From an uncultured Christensenella sp. (GTDB lineage Bacteria; Bacillota; Clostridia; Christensenellales; UBA1242): 64,000 nucleotides of DNA. The DNA lies in assembly GCA_910584295.1 (NCBI GenBank), contig CAJTYR010000006.1, positions 1 through 64,000 on the forward strand. The letters run 5' to 3'. The position numbers were made by a program, and so were the translations under genes. Every line of letters starts with the position of its first letter. The first letter of the stretch is position 1. Shown one piece after another: positions 1 to 5,793 of the stretch. Below the pieces are notes generated by a model. The model did not search any database. It was not told the origin of the DNA and saw only the letters and a list, made by a program, of their open reading frames with translations.

Positions 1-92
1 ATCGTTCCAGTGGCTCAAACTCATATTCAAATGGTGGTGGTTATTACTGGTTTACGATTGGGCAAATCTCTGACGCAGATGTAGAAGCATAG
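1..92 (+). CDS. C-terminal end of an unidentified element gene (partial)
   Basis: An open frame enters from the left edge and stops at a TAG at 90-92. The visible 29 residues are rich in Gly, Ser, Asn and Tyr and end in an acidic tail (DADVEA). The next gene starts 8 bases later with its Shine-Dalgarno overlapping this end, so the two are probably co-transcribed. Too little is present to assign a function; in filamentous phages a Gly/Ser-rich virion protein often sits upstream of the Zot gene, but that is only positional inference. Confidence 0.5.
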   Translation, partial: RSSGSNSYSNGGGYYWFTIGQISDADVEA

Positions 93-100
93 GAGGAAGT

Positions 101-646
101 ATGTTTGGACATAAGAAAACAAAGAACACAAAAATGAGGCAAAAAAGGGCTTCAAAATCGAAGCCCAATGCTCCCCTTAAGAAAGACCTAAAATGCAAAC
201 AAAAGCAATCAGTCGAGCCCTACAATGAGCTTCCAATTGGACAAACGCTTGAGACGAAAGACAAATATTTGCCTTTCAACAAGAAAACATCTCAAAGCTT
301 AAAAGACTCTCGCCCAGTTATCATTGTTGAGAAGCAGAAAAACCCTCAAGGGAAAGAAGAATATGCAATTATTCCAGGTTCCACTCAAGACACACACAAT
401 ACTACAGAGTATAGAAAGCACGGCATTAGGTTTTACAGGCACAATCTTGAAGTTCGGGACTCTGCAGGACAACCTATTATGCAAAATGATAAATTCAAGG
501 CGACCGAGAAATCGTCGCAGCTGCCTAGAAGAGATGTTGAGAAAATGAAAGAGCACGTTTTGCACCACACAAAGCAATCATCAGAAAATCAACGAAAGAT
601 GCACGAGTTTCAAACCCGATACCAAAGAAAAAAGGAAGAACCCTAG
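101..646 (+). CDS. Basic hydrophilic protein of the mobile element, unknown function
   Basis: This 181-residue protein follows a strong AGGAGG site. I do not recognise a family. The first 40 residues are very rich in Lys and Arg, the middle (about 75-125) has a more folded-looking composition, and the last 40 residues are charged and probably helical. There is no signal peptide or membrane segment. A basic protein next to a Zot ATPase in an ssDNA-phage-like element could bind DNA, but no motif shows this. Its stop codon lies in the loop of a perfect 11-bp hairpin (631-656). Confidence 0.7.
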   Translation: MFGHKKTKNTKMRQKRASKSKPNAPLKKDLKCKQKQSVEPYNELPIGQTLETKDKYLPFNKKTSQSLKDSRPVIIVEKQKNPQGKEEYAIIPGSTQDTHNTTEYRKHGIRFYRHNLEVRDSAGQPIMQNDKFKATEKSSQLPRRDVEKMKEHVLHHTKQSSENQRKMHEFQTRYQRKKEEP

Positions 647-793
647 TTCTTCCTTTGATGCACAAGTATCCATTGACCTTGTGGGCTGATGAGAATTAGC
701 CACCTCACCCAATGCCAAATATATGGCCGGCGCACATAACTGATTGCTATGTGCAATGTCCAAGACATTGTTATTATAGCATAAAAACTATAA
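631..793. other. Hairpin cluster between element genes (possible terminator plus ssDNA signal)
   Basis: At least five inverted repeats follow each other: AAAGGAAGAAC/GTTCTTCCTTT (631-641/646-656, loop CCTA), CACAAG/CTTGTG (661-666/678-683), GCACATA/TATGTGC (732-738/748-754), CAATGTC/GACATTG (754-760/764-770, loop CAA) and TTATAG/CTATAA (774-779/788-793). The first has no T-tract, so it is not a classical terminator. Such stacking is typical of ssDNA-phage intergenic regions; the role is inferred. Confidence 0.55.
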
Positions 794-835
794 ATTGCAA
801 CACTTTTTTATAAAAAAACTGAACGGGAGAAGAAA

Positions 836-1705
836 ATGTCCGGAATATATCACGTCATAGGAAAGCCTAGAGCAGGAAAAACATCATTTGTTGTCGCAAA
901 AGTCTTAAACGAAGAAATGCAACCATTTAATGACAATTATTTTAATTGTATCAAATATATCAGAGACGAAAATCGTCGCAAAAACAAAAATAGAGAACTG
1001 CCACCACAAAGACACGTTGTTTCTGCAGATTTTGACATCATCCAACATTTTCCAACTATGCAATCATACAAATGCTCTGGTTGGGAATTTGGATGCTCAA
1101 ATCCAGTATGCTATACAAAACCATTTCTTCCTTATGGGACTTATGTTTTCGACGAAGCACAAAGATATTTTGACTCAAAAGGCGACCAAAAACTTCCTCC
1201 TTGGGTTTCAAGAGCATTTGAACTTCACGGCCATAAATTTCTGACTATATACTTAATTACACAACGACAAGTGCGCTTGCACACAGATATAAGAACTATT
1301 GCCAAAGCAACAATTTACATTGAGTCTTCAGTTCACACTTATATCATCAATGGAAAGAAAGTCAAAGCAAGCGAATACTTGAAAGAAGGTCAACTCATAA
1401 AGACAGAATGGTTTGGACGAGAGTTTGAAGACGGAGATGAAGTTGATGACTATATCAAGAAGAGAGGCAATTACAAACATCTTGGAAAACCTTTCAAATA
1501 CACCTTTATTGGCGATATTAGAGAACACTATGACCCTTATGGCTTTGCGGATGAACTAGACGATTTGAGTAGAGAATACAACTACTATGAATATGTGGTA
1601 AATAAGCGCCCTAAAGAATGGACAGATTACAAGAAAAAATTTGATGAAATTGAAAAACAAGAGCAAGAAGTTGCAAATAAATTAAGTAAACAGGAGGCAG
1701 TATAA
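836..1705 (+). CDS. zot: Zot/pI-like ATPase of a filamentous-phage-type element
   Basis: The 289-residue protein has an N-terminal Walker A motif (GKPRAGKTS, residues 9-17) and a Walker B with the family's typical DEAQ (VFDEAQRYF, around residue 104), followed by a hydrophobic strand and ITQR, the arrangement of Zot-domain (pI) ATPases that drive filamentous phage assembly and secretion at the inner membrane. Oddly, the charged C-terminal third shows no clear membrane segment, which classical pI proteins have; the protein may be a soluble variant or work with another membrane protein. It starts after GGGAGA and its stop overlaps the next start by one base (TAATG), implying coupled translation. 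Confidence 0.85.
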   Translation: MSGIYHVIGKPRAGKTSFVVAKVLNEEMQPFNDNYFNCIKYIRDENRRKNKNRELPPQRHVVSADFDIIQHFPTMQSYKCSGWEFGCSNPVCYTKPFLPYGTYVFDEAQRYFDSKGDQKLPPWVSRAFELHGHKFLTIYLITQRQVRLHTDIRTIAKATIYIESSVHTYIINGKKVKASEYLKEGQLIKTEWFGREFEDGDEVDDYIKKRGNYKHLGKPFKYTFIGDIREHYDPYGFADELDDLSREYNYYEYVVNKRPKEWTDYKKKFDEIEKQEQEVANKLSKQEAV

Positions 1706-2262
1706 TGGCAACAGTGAAGTATGATGAAATAAAGGTTATTGGAGATGCTGTAAAAGAGTATAGGGATGTTTCAACAGATATGTTGGATTCTATCACCCTT
1801 TTAGGCAAGGCTCCTAACTTAACAAAAAAAGAGCGCAAAAAATTGAGAAAAACGGACGTAAAGACCTTATTCCACATTCAAGAAGTTTCCGCAAGTTATA
1901 TTCTTTCTCGTGCCAACATTCACAAGGAAGATATGAACGAAGAGAGGAAAGATTTGAATGAAAGAATTAAAGAGAACAAAGAAAAGGCTCCGCCTTCTTT
2001 TTGGGAGAAGACCAAATCATTTGTATGGTGCAATTTAAAGCGTCTTGCTTTCTGGAAGCATAAAAATCATAAGCGTCCAAAGCCAAGCAAAGTGGATGTT
2101 TTGCCATACGAAGAGGAGAAGCAAATAGAATATCACGATAAGACGCAGACGGAACCATCTGCTTCTTCTTCACAAGCCATTGAAACTTCTCAAGAAGTTT
2201 CTGAAGAAGAGTCTACGAAAACGCAAGAAAATAAAGGTGAACGGGGAGAGGCAAAGCCTTGA
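1705..2262 (+). CDS. Unknown element protein translated with the Zot gene
   Basis: A 185-residue protein beginning inside the stop of the Zot gene (TAATG), with AGGAGG upstream. I recognise no family. Residues 1-90 look helical and charged. A short segment around residues 100-115 (FWEKTKSFVWCNLKRLAFWK) is aromatic and basic, perhaps an amphipathic membrane-binding helix. The last 50 residues are low-complexity Glu/Ser/Thr. Coupling to a Zot ATPase lacking a membrane segment makes a partner or anchor role possible, but that is inference. The stop codon lies within a GC-rich hairpin (2240-2272). Confidence 0.75.
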   Translation: MATVKYDEIKVIGDAVKEYRDVSTDMLDSITLLGKAPNLTKKERKKLRKTDVKTLFHIQEVSASYILSRANIHKEDMNEERKDLNERIKENKEKAPPSFWEKTKSFVWCNLKRLAFWKHKNHKRPKPSKVDVLPYEEEKQIEYHDKTQTEPSASSSQAIETSQEVSEEESTKTQENKGERGEAKP

Positions 2263-2280
2263 CTCCCCCGTTTGCTTTTA
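2240..2280 (+). terminator. Terminator-like hairpin at the end of the Zot operon
   Basis: AACGGGGAG (2240-2248) pairs with CTCCCCCGTT (2263-2272) with one bulge, and AGGC/GCCT extends the stem inside. A T-rich stretch (TTTGCTTTTA) follows. It may terminate the upstream operon or belong to the hairpin zone that follows. Confidence 0.5.
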
Positions 2281-2297
2281 TTTGCGTTTTCGTATAT

Positions 2298-2477
2298 AGT
2301 CCAACGGACTGAAAAATAAAAACTATTTATAATTTGCATTTCCGCTTGCGGAAGATGCAAATCGGCGCGTATATAGCGCCAGAGAAAAATTTTAAAAATT
2401 TACCGGAGAAAAGTTTAATTTTTGAGAAAAGAATTAAATCAAAGTCGATTTTCTCCGCAAAAACGAAAGTTTTTTGC
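2298..2477. other. Non-coding zone of five stacked hairpins; candidate origin or packaging signal
   Basis: Five inverted repeats lie head to tail in 180 bases: AGTCC-AAC-GGACT (2298-2310); a 14/15-bp stem from ATTTGCATTTCCGC to GCGGAAGATGCAAAT (2332-2362); GGCGC-GTATATA-GCGCC (2364-2380); CGGAGAAAA/TTTTCTCCG with nested TTTAATT/AATTAAA (2404-2457); and GCAAAAAC-GAAA-GTTTTTTGC (2457-2477). No gene crosses it. In filamentous phages the intergenic region with the strand origins and packaging signal has just this form. No nick site could be recognised, so the role is inferred. Confidence 0.6.
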
Positions 2478-2505
2478 AAAAAATACAAATTATCTGGAGG
2501 GAAAA

Positions 2506-2766
2506 ATGGGCTATAGTGTTTTTGGGCAAGTAGATTCAAATAAATACTTTTCACTCTCAACAATCACTCGCGAAAAAATGGCTATAAATGGACTAAATAT
2601 GACAATTAAACAACTGCGTGAACTCGCTAGAAAACGTCCTTATTTTACCCAAATTTTGGTTGGGCAAAGCAGAGAGAATGGTTATATGCAAAAGGTCAAG
2701 ATTTGGCGCTATGAAGATTTTAAAAACTTAAAAAAGGAGGAAGAACAGGAATGTCTGGAGTTTTAA
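2506..2766 (+). CDS. Small unknown element protein
   Basis: An 86-residue protein. I chose the ATG at 2506, directly behind GGAGGG, over an upstream ATG at 2422 that lies inside the hairpin zone and has no ribosome site. The family is not recognised; the sequence is mixed basic/aromatic with a possible helix around residues 25-45 (REKMAINGLNMTIKQLRELA). It overlaps the next gene by 16 bases, whose Shine-Dalgarno lies inside it, so the two are translationally linked. Confidence 0.65.
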   Translation: MGYSVFGQVDSNKYFSLSTITREKMAINGLNMTIKQLRELARKRPYFTQILVGQSRENGYMQKVKIWRYEDFKNLKKEEEQECLEF

Positions 2767-2972
2767 GAAAAAGAGATTATGAGTTAAGCATCATAAAACA
2801 TTGTCAGACGCTTTGCTTCTGCAAATATGGGTCGCAAGATGATGCAGACATAAAAAGACTAATTACCTATGACTTGCAGAAATTGGGCGAAATTGAGCAC
2901 GAAAAGGCAATGAGTGTGTGGAACACAAAAGAGTCCAAACTAGCAGAAAAACAAGCTAAAAAAGCGATATAA
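2751..2972 (+). CDS. Small unknown element protein
   Basis: A 73-residue, highly charged protein starting within the end of the previous gene and preceded by AAGGAGG. Residues 18-25 carry two close cysteines (CQTLCFC), and the C-terminal half is a Lys/Glu-rich probable helix ending in AEKQAKKAI. No family recognised. It is followed after 10 bases by the ribbon-helix-helix gene, again with an AAGGAGG site. Confidence 0.6.
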   Translation: MSGVLRKRDYELSIIKHCQTLCFCKYGSQDDADIKRLITYDLQKLGEIEHEKAMSVWNTKESKLAEKQAKKAI

Positions 2973-2982
2973 GGAGGAAAAT

Positions 2983-3171
2983 ATGGGCTACTATGGTTAT
3001 GGTTGTAAGAAGATGATTTCAATGCGCATTGACGAGGAACTTCTCGCAAAGACAAAAAAGAAGATTGAAGAAGAGAACAAAGGGAAGTCTTGGTATAATC
3101 AAAAGACCTTCACTGAAGTTGTTGAGGACGCTTTGAAAGAGTATATCGAAAAACCAATAAAGAAAAAGTGA
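2983..3171 (+). CDS. Small ribbon-helix-helix-like DNA-binding protein
   Basis: A 62-residue protein with a short tail (MGYYGYGCKK) and then a strand-helix-helix pattern: ISMRIDEELLAK (the beta strand that enters the major groove), a Lys/Glu-rich helix and FTEVVEDALKEYIEK as the second helix. This is the size and shape of CopG/Arc/MetJ-type regulators, which often control copy number or promoters in mobile elements. The palindrome array 12 bases downstream (3183-3310) is the obvious candidate target. The fold is judged from pattern only. Confidence 0.65.
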   Translation: MGYYGYGCKKMISMRIDEELLAKTKKKIEEENKGKSWYNQKTFTEVVEDALKEYIEKPIKKK

Positions 3172-3182
3172 TGATGCACACG

Positions 3183-3310
3183 TGTATATACAAGTTAGAT
3201 CCATTTGTATATACATTTGCACGTGCGTGTATATACACGCTCTGGGATTTCGATTGAGTATATACATCATCTGCAGAATGTGTATATATACTTGGCCAAG
3301 TGTATATACA
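3183..3310. repeat. Array of six GTATATAC-centred palindromes
   Basis: Perfect TGTATATACA occurs at 3183-3192, 3206-3215, 3228-3237 and 3301-3310. Variants are AGTATATACA (3257-3266) and TGTATATATAC (3281-3291). Centres are about 20-29 bases apart, mostly near two helical turns. The third copy lies in a 16-bp perfect palindrome (GCGTGTATATACACGC, 3225-3240). The array directly follows the ribbon-helix-helix gene. It looks like a multi-site operator or iteron array. Confidence 0.8.
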
Positions 3311-3384
3311 AACTCGAAGTAGACAAATAAGTCGTCCAAGGTGCAAGCCCTTGTTTAAATAACTACAAAAAATACTTAAAAATC

Positions 3385-3415
3385 AAAGACACCAAGTGCC
3401 TGTGTCTTTTTTTTA
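3385..3415 (+). terminator. Intrinsic terminator of the element's small-gene operon
   Basis: AAAGACAC (3385-3392) pairs with GTGTCTTT (3402-3409) and runs straight into a T8 tract. It lies downstream of the plus-strand operon ending with the ribbon-helix-helix gene. Confidence 0.85.
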
Positions 3416-3698
3416 TCTTATAGAACTAGACATATATATGTCATACTCTTTTAAAATTTGTCTAGTGCTAAAGAGTAGCAGAAAATACCTATTTTTAAAG
3501 CTAATTTAAAAAATAATTTTAATTCTTAAACAAATAACACTATATACAAAATAACATATTTATGCTTATAAATATATTTATTAGTATATATAGGGCAAAA
3601 ATTGGTGTTTTTTATAGTGTGCGCCTGTTCGGCGCAGGTTGACGAAGAAAGGAAAGTATGTCAGCTCCTCTTCGATTTAGTTGATTCTATATCAAACT
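3416..3698. other. AT-rich non-coding stretch with a palindrome and a hairpin
   Basis: No credible gene is seen. It holds a perfect 14-bp palindrome GACATATATATGTC (3429-3442) and a GC-rich hairpin TGCGCC-TGTTC-GGCGCA (3620-3636) in otherwise AT-rich DNA. A plus-strand open frame across 3602-3865 runs through the tRNA fragment and is not a gene. Confidence 0.5.
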
Positions 3699-3742
3699 CC
3701 AACTTTCTTATCAAAAAAAGTTGGGTCAAAAGTTGGGTCAAA
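3699..3742. repeat. Inverted and tandem repeats next to the attachment site
   Basis: CCAACTTT (3699-3706) is inverted as AAAGTTGG (3717-3724), and the latter begins two perfect tandem copies of a 12-mer, AGTTGGGTCAAA (3719-3730 and 3731-3742). They end 37 bases before the tRNA fragment, the usual place for recombinase arm sites. The role is inferred from position. Confidence 0.5.
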
Positions 3743-3779
3743 TCGCTCTTTCTCTTTATTTTAGGGACTCTTGAAAACC

Positions 3780-3824
3780 CTTTTAATCAAGGGGTCCCGG
3801 GTTCGAATCCCGGGCGAGCCACCA
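3780..3824 (+). pseudogene. 3' half of tRNA-Lys(UUU): attachment-site remnant
   Basis: The sequence from 3780 matches a tRNA from its anticodon loop onward: loop CTTTTAA with anticodon TTT, 3' anticodon stem TCAAG, variable loop GGGTC, T-arm CCGGG-TTCGAAT-CCCGG, acceptor strand GCGAGCC, discriminator A and encoded CCA. The 5' half (acceptor strand about GGCTCGC, D-arm) is absent upstream. A tRNA 3' end facing host DNA is the classic remnant at the distal side of an element integrated in a tRNA gene; the break falls at the anticodon loop. A terminator follows directly. Confidence 0.85.
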
Positions 3825-3828
3825 GACG

Positions 3829-3875
3829 AGTTTCAAATTTGAATCTTCCAAAGAGACGAATTTGAAACTTTTTTT
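3829..3875 (+). terminator. Terminator behind the tRNA-Lys remnant
   Basis: AGTTTCAAATT (3829-3839) and AATTTGAAACT (3859-3869) form an 11-bp stem followed by T7. It was presumably the original terminator of the tRNA-Lys transcript. Confidence 0.75.
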
Positions 3876-3879
3876 ATAT

Positions 3880-4301
3880 CAAAAAAGGAGTATCAAGCAA
3901 AAGAGCAAACTTTACTTCATGAGATGGTTCACCTGCACTTTGATACATTGATTTATCAAAAGCATAAACTTGATCGTGTGCGCTGGTTTGATGAAAGCTA
4001 TGCCCTTTTTCTTGATGGAACAGCAGAAAAAGTCTCACAAAAAAGATTGTTTGAAATCTCCAACAAACTTCTACCTTTTCAAAACCTCAACTTCAATGAT
4101 TTGGACCAACTAAAAAATGTCAAAAGCGAAAATTATGATTGATATGACATCTTTTTGATTGTTGGCTATTATATATTCAAAAACAATCTTGAAAAAGAAC
4201 TTATCTTAAAATTGATAAATAATCCCCAAGAAATAAGAATTATTGGAAGAAAGATTTTAAAAGATGCCCTCTGTTTTATTAGAACAGAAAAGCTAATTTA
4301 A
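3880..4301 (+). pseudogene. Broken zinc metallopeptidase gene (HExxH type)
   Basis: One reading frame encodes LLHEMVHLHF, then RWFDESYALFLDG about 20 residues later. This is the HExxH plus downstream W-x-x-E-x-x-A layout of gluzincin-like peptidases. The frame has no start or N-terminal part; it simply begins next to the tRNA terminator. It is interrupted by TGA at 4140-4142, then stays open in the same frame for 52 more codons to a TAA at 4299-4301, with plausible protein sequence. I read this as a host gene decapitated by recombination at the tRNA and then decayed. Confidence 0.65.
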
Positions 4302-4320
4302 AAAGCACATTCTATTATTT

Positions 4321-4707
4321 TTATTTAGCAATCTTTTGTCCTTCCGAATCTTTATAAAGTCCCAAGTTGTAATACTCAACAATAAGATTTATCACCTCTG
4401 CAGTGGTAGGTTTATATTTATCCTTAAATATTTGCATCTTATATAGATCATTTATTCCATCAAGCCCCTTTGTGTTGTAGGTTTGAGTGATGGCATTTTG
4501 AATGTTTGCCTCAACCCTGAAAGGATTTTTGACATTATATATTTCTGCAACCTCATCAAAGAGTTTTGACAAATTATATAATTTTGATGGATTTTTAATA
4601 ACAAGTTCAATCGACTTGTTTAAATAAGAAAACCCAACCAAATCACATTTAACTCCAACCCTGATAAGTGCCAGTTTAACAACCTTTTCAATTTCATTTG
4701 TTTGCAT
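4321..4707 (-). CDS. Stand-alone Spo0A-type DNA-binding domain protein
   Basis: The 128 residues align by eye along the whole C-terminal effector domain of Spo0A: GVKCDLVGFSYLNKSIELV matches the GVPAHIKGYxYLREAI region, RVEANIQNAI the RVERAIRHAI recognition helix, and KPTTAEVINLIV the KPTNSEFIAMI end. There is no receiver domain, so activity cannot depend on aspartyl phosphorylation as in full Spo0A. Basic residues late in the recognition helix are replaced (RVEAN instead of RVERA), so specificity may differ. The promoter (4738-4766) contains a perfect 0A-box, suggesting autoregulation. It may compete with or modulate a full-length Spo0A elsewhere. Confidence 0.8.
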   Translation of the reverse strand: MQTNEIEKVVKLALIRVGVKCDLVGFSYLNKSIELVIKNPSKLYNLSKLFDEVAEIYNVKNPFRVEANIQNAITQTYNTKGLDGINDLYKMQIFKDKYKPTTAEVINLIVEYYNLGLYKDSEGQKIAK

Positions 4708-4737
4708 AAAATCACCCCTGTTTCCTTTTTCTAAAAC

Positions 4738-4766
4738 AATATAGCATATTTCGACATTTTTTACAA
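4738..4766 (-). promoter_or_regulatory. Promoter of the Spo0A-like gene with a 0A-box in the spacer
   Basis: On the minus strand: -35 TTGTAA (4761-4766), 17-base spacer, -10 TATATT (4738-4743). The spacer holds TGTCGAA (4750-4756), the Spo0A target core. A protein bound here would block RNA polymerase, so repression is the simplest reading. Confidence 0.65.
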
Positions 4767-4850
4767 AATAATTTTACAAAATATTACAAAATTATTTTTA
4801 TTTTTGTAAAAATATATTGAAAAACCTAAAATAAGGGCAATAAAAATGAC

Positions 4851-5384
4851 TTATTTAAACTTGTGAGAGTAGTATTTATAGTTTTTTCTAAATTTTTTAA
4901 TATAATTTTCTGTTTCTTTGAAAGGAATTTTTTTCAAAGATTCTCCATCCTCACTTTTTGTTTCATCTTTAAGCCAATTGCTTACATTTGTTGGACCAGC
5001 ATTATATGCACAAAGTGCAGTTTCTAAATTATTAAATTTCTTTGTCAGTTGACCAATGTAATATGTTCCGATCAGAATATTGTCACCAGGATTTTTTAAG
5101 TCAAAGTTTTCAAAATTCAATTCTCGTGCAATTTCTTCCGCCGTGCTGGGTAAAACCTGCATAAGTCCAACAGCCCCTTTGTTTGAAAGAGCATCTTTTT
5201 TGAAGCGGCTTTCAATGTTTATGACAGAGTAAACAAGCGCTTTTTCAACATCAAACTTTTCACATGCAGAAGAAATCTCTTGGCTGAATCGAACTGGAAA
5301 AAGATAGCCATAGCAACAATTGACACCAAATGCCAAAAGAAAAACAAAAGAAACCGAAAAGAAAACAGTCAAAATCCACTTCAT
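4851..5384 (-). CDS. Membrane-anchored lytic transglycosylase (SLT domain)
   Basis: A 177-residue protein with an N-terminal hydrophobic anchor or signal (residues 3-25) and a Slt70-type domain. The catalytic glutamate is in NIESRF (about residue 58), followed by the family motifs GAVGLMQVLPSTA and AYNAG. It cleaves peptidoglycan glycan strands outside the membrane with 1,6-anhydro formation. Size fits the short YjbJ/Slt-like group of Bacillota. It lies downstream of the DUF3343 gene but behind that gene's terminator (5401-5424), so it probably has its own promoter. Confidence 0.88.
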   Translation of the reverse strand: MKWILTVFFSVSFVFLLAFGVNCCYGYLFPVRFSQEISSACEKFDVEKALVYSVINIESRFKKDALSNKGAVGLMQVLPSTAEEIARELNFENFDLKNPGDNILIGTYYIGQLTKKFNNLETALCAYNAGPTNVSNWLKDETKSEDGESLKKIPFKETENYIKKFRKNYKYYSHKFK

Positions 5385-5400
5385 AACGCTATTTTATGAA

Positions 5401-5424
5401 AAAAGAGCAATAATATGCTCTTTT
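5401..5424 (-). terminator. Terminator of the DUF3343 gene
   Basis: AAAAGAGCA (5401-5409) pairs with TGCTCTTTT (5416-5424); on the minus strand a T-rich tract follows. Confidence 0.75.
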
Positions 5425-5434
5425 GCTTTACAGC

Positions 5435-5677
5435 TCAAAATTTGGAAGCTTGCGTATATGGATAAAACCCTACAAGATTATTAAGTCCCCCTCTTCGAGA
5501 GAGAATCAGTTGAACTTTTGAAAGATAGTCACTCAAAAATTTCACAGAAATTCCACAAGCATTTCCAAAATGCGAGGGTGTGTTTATGATTGCAACGGGA
5601 ATGTTGTTTTCTTTGAGCAAATTCGCAAAACTTAAAGTTGCAAAGCGAGACCTAAAAACTGCCAAGGTATAATTCAT
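5435..5677 (-). CDS. DUF3343 protein, putative sulfur/selenium carrier-like
   Basis: An 80-residue protein with the DUF3343 pattern: a start of the type YTLAVFRSRFATLSFANLLKE, the short turn IINTPSHFGNACGISVKF with one conserved cysteine, and a C-terminal helix that ends near Gly-Tyr. This small family is annotated as Se/S-carrier-like and is typically found beside a class V aminotransferase of the cysteine desulfurase family, as here (divergent neighbour at 5794). It likely accepts persulfide or selenium on its cysteine, but this is not proven for the family. Confidence 0.8.
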   Translation of the reverse strand: MNYTLAVFRSRFATLSFANLLKENNIPVAIINTPSHFGNACGISVKFLSDYLSKVQLILSRRGGLNNLVGFYPYTQASKF

Positions 5678-5793
5678 ATCTCACTCCTTATGCACAAATT
5701 GTCCCCTAGAATATTATATTATAAATAAGAACATATTGACAGCGCAGACCGTCAGACTAAATTCAAAACAAAATTATGTGAAAGAAGGTGAAC

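Larger units (their letters stand above)
1..3824 (+). mobile_element. Right part of an integrated inovirus-like element ending at a tRNA-Lys fragment
   Basis: All genes here lie on the plus strand, are small and tightly packed, and include a Zot/pI-type ATPase, the marker of filamentous phages. Two non-coding zones (631-793 and 2240-2477) are packed with hairpins, as expected for ssDNA replication or packaging signals. The right edge is the 3' half of a tRNA-Lys(UUU) at 3780-3824, left where an element has integrated into a tRNA gene. In this geometry the intact tRNA, the integration gene and any Rep gene should lie left of the window. No coat protein with an obvious signal peptide and membrane segment is visible, so it could instead be a satellite or integrated ssDNA plasmid. 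Confidence 0.7.

Noticed and set aside
3019..3346. Minus-strand open frames over the palindrome array
   Set aside because: They translate the GTATATAC repeats into low-complexity sequence (repeated YIH/VYT) and lie opposite the RHH gene; shadows of the repeat.
3602..3865. Open frame of 87 codons across the end of the mobile element
   Set aside because: It runs straight through the tRNA-Lys fragment and its terminator, has no ribosome site and no protein-like composition.
4140..4142. In-frame TGA in the metallopeptidase as a selenocysteine codon
   Set aside because: There is no N-terminus, no visible SECIS-like hairpin right after the TGA, and no cysteine expected there; gene decay explains it better.
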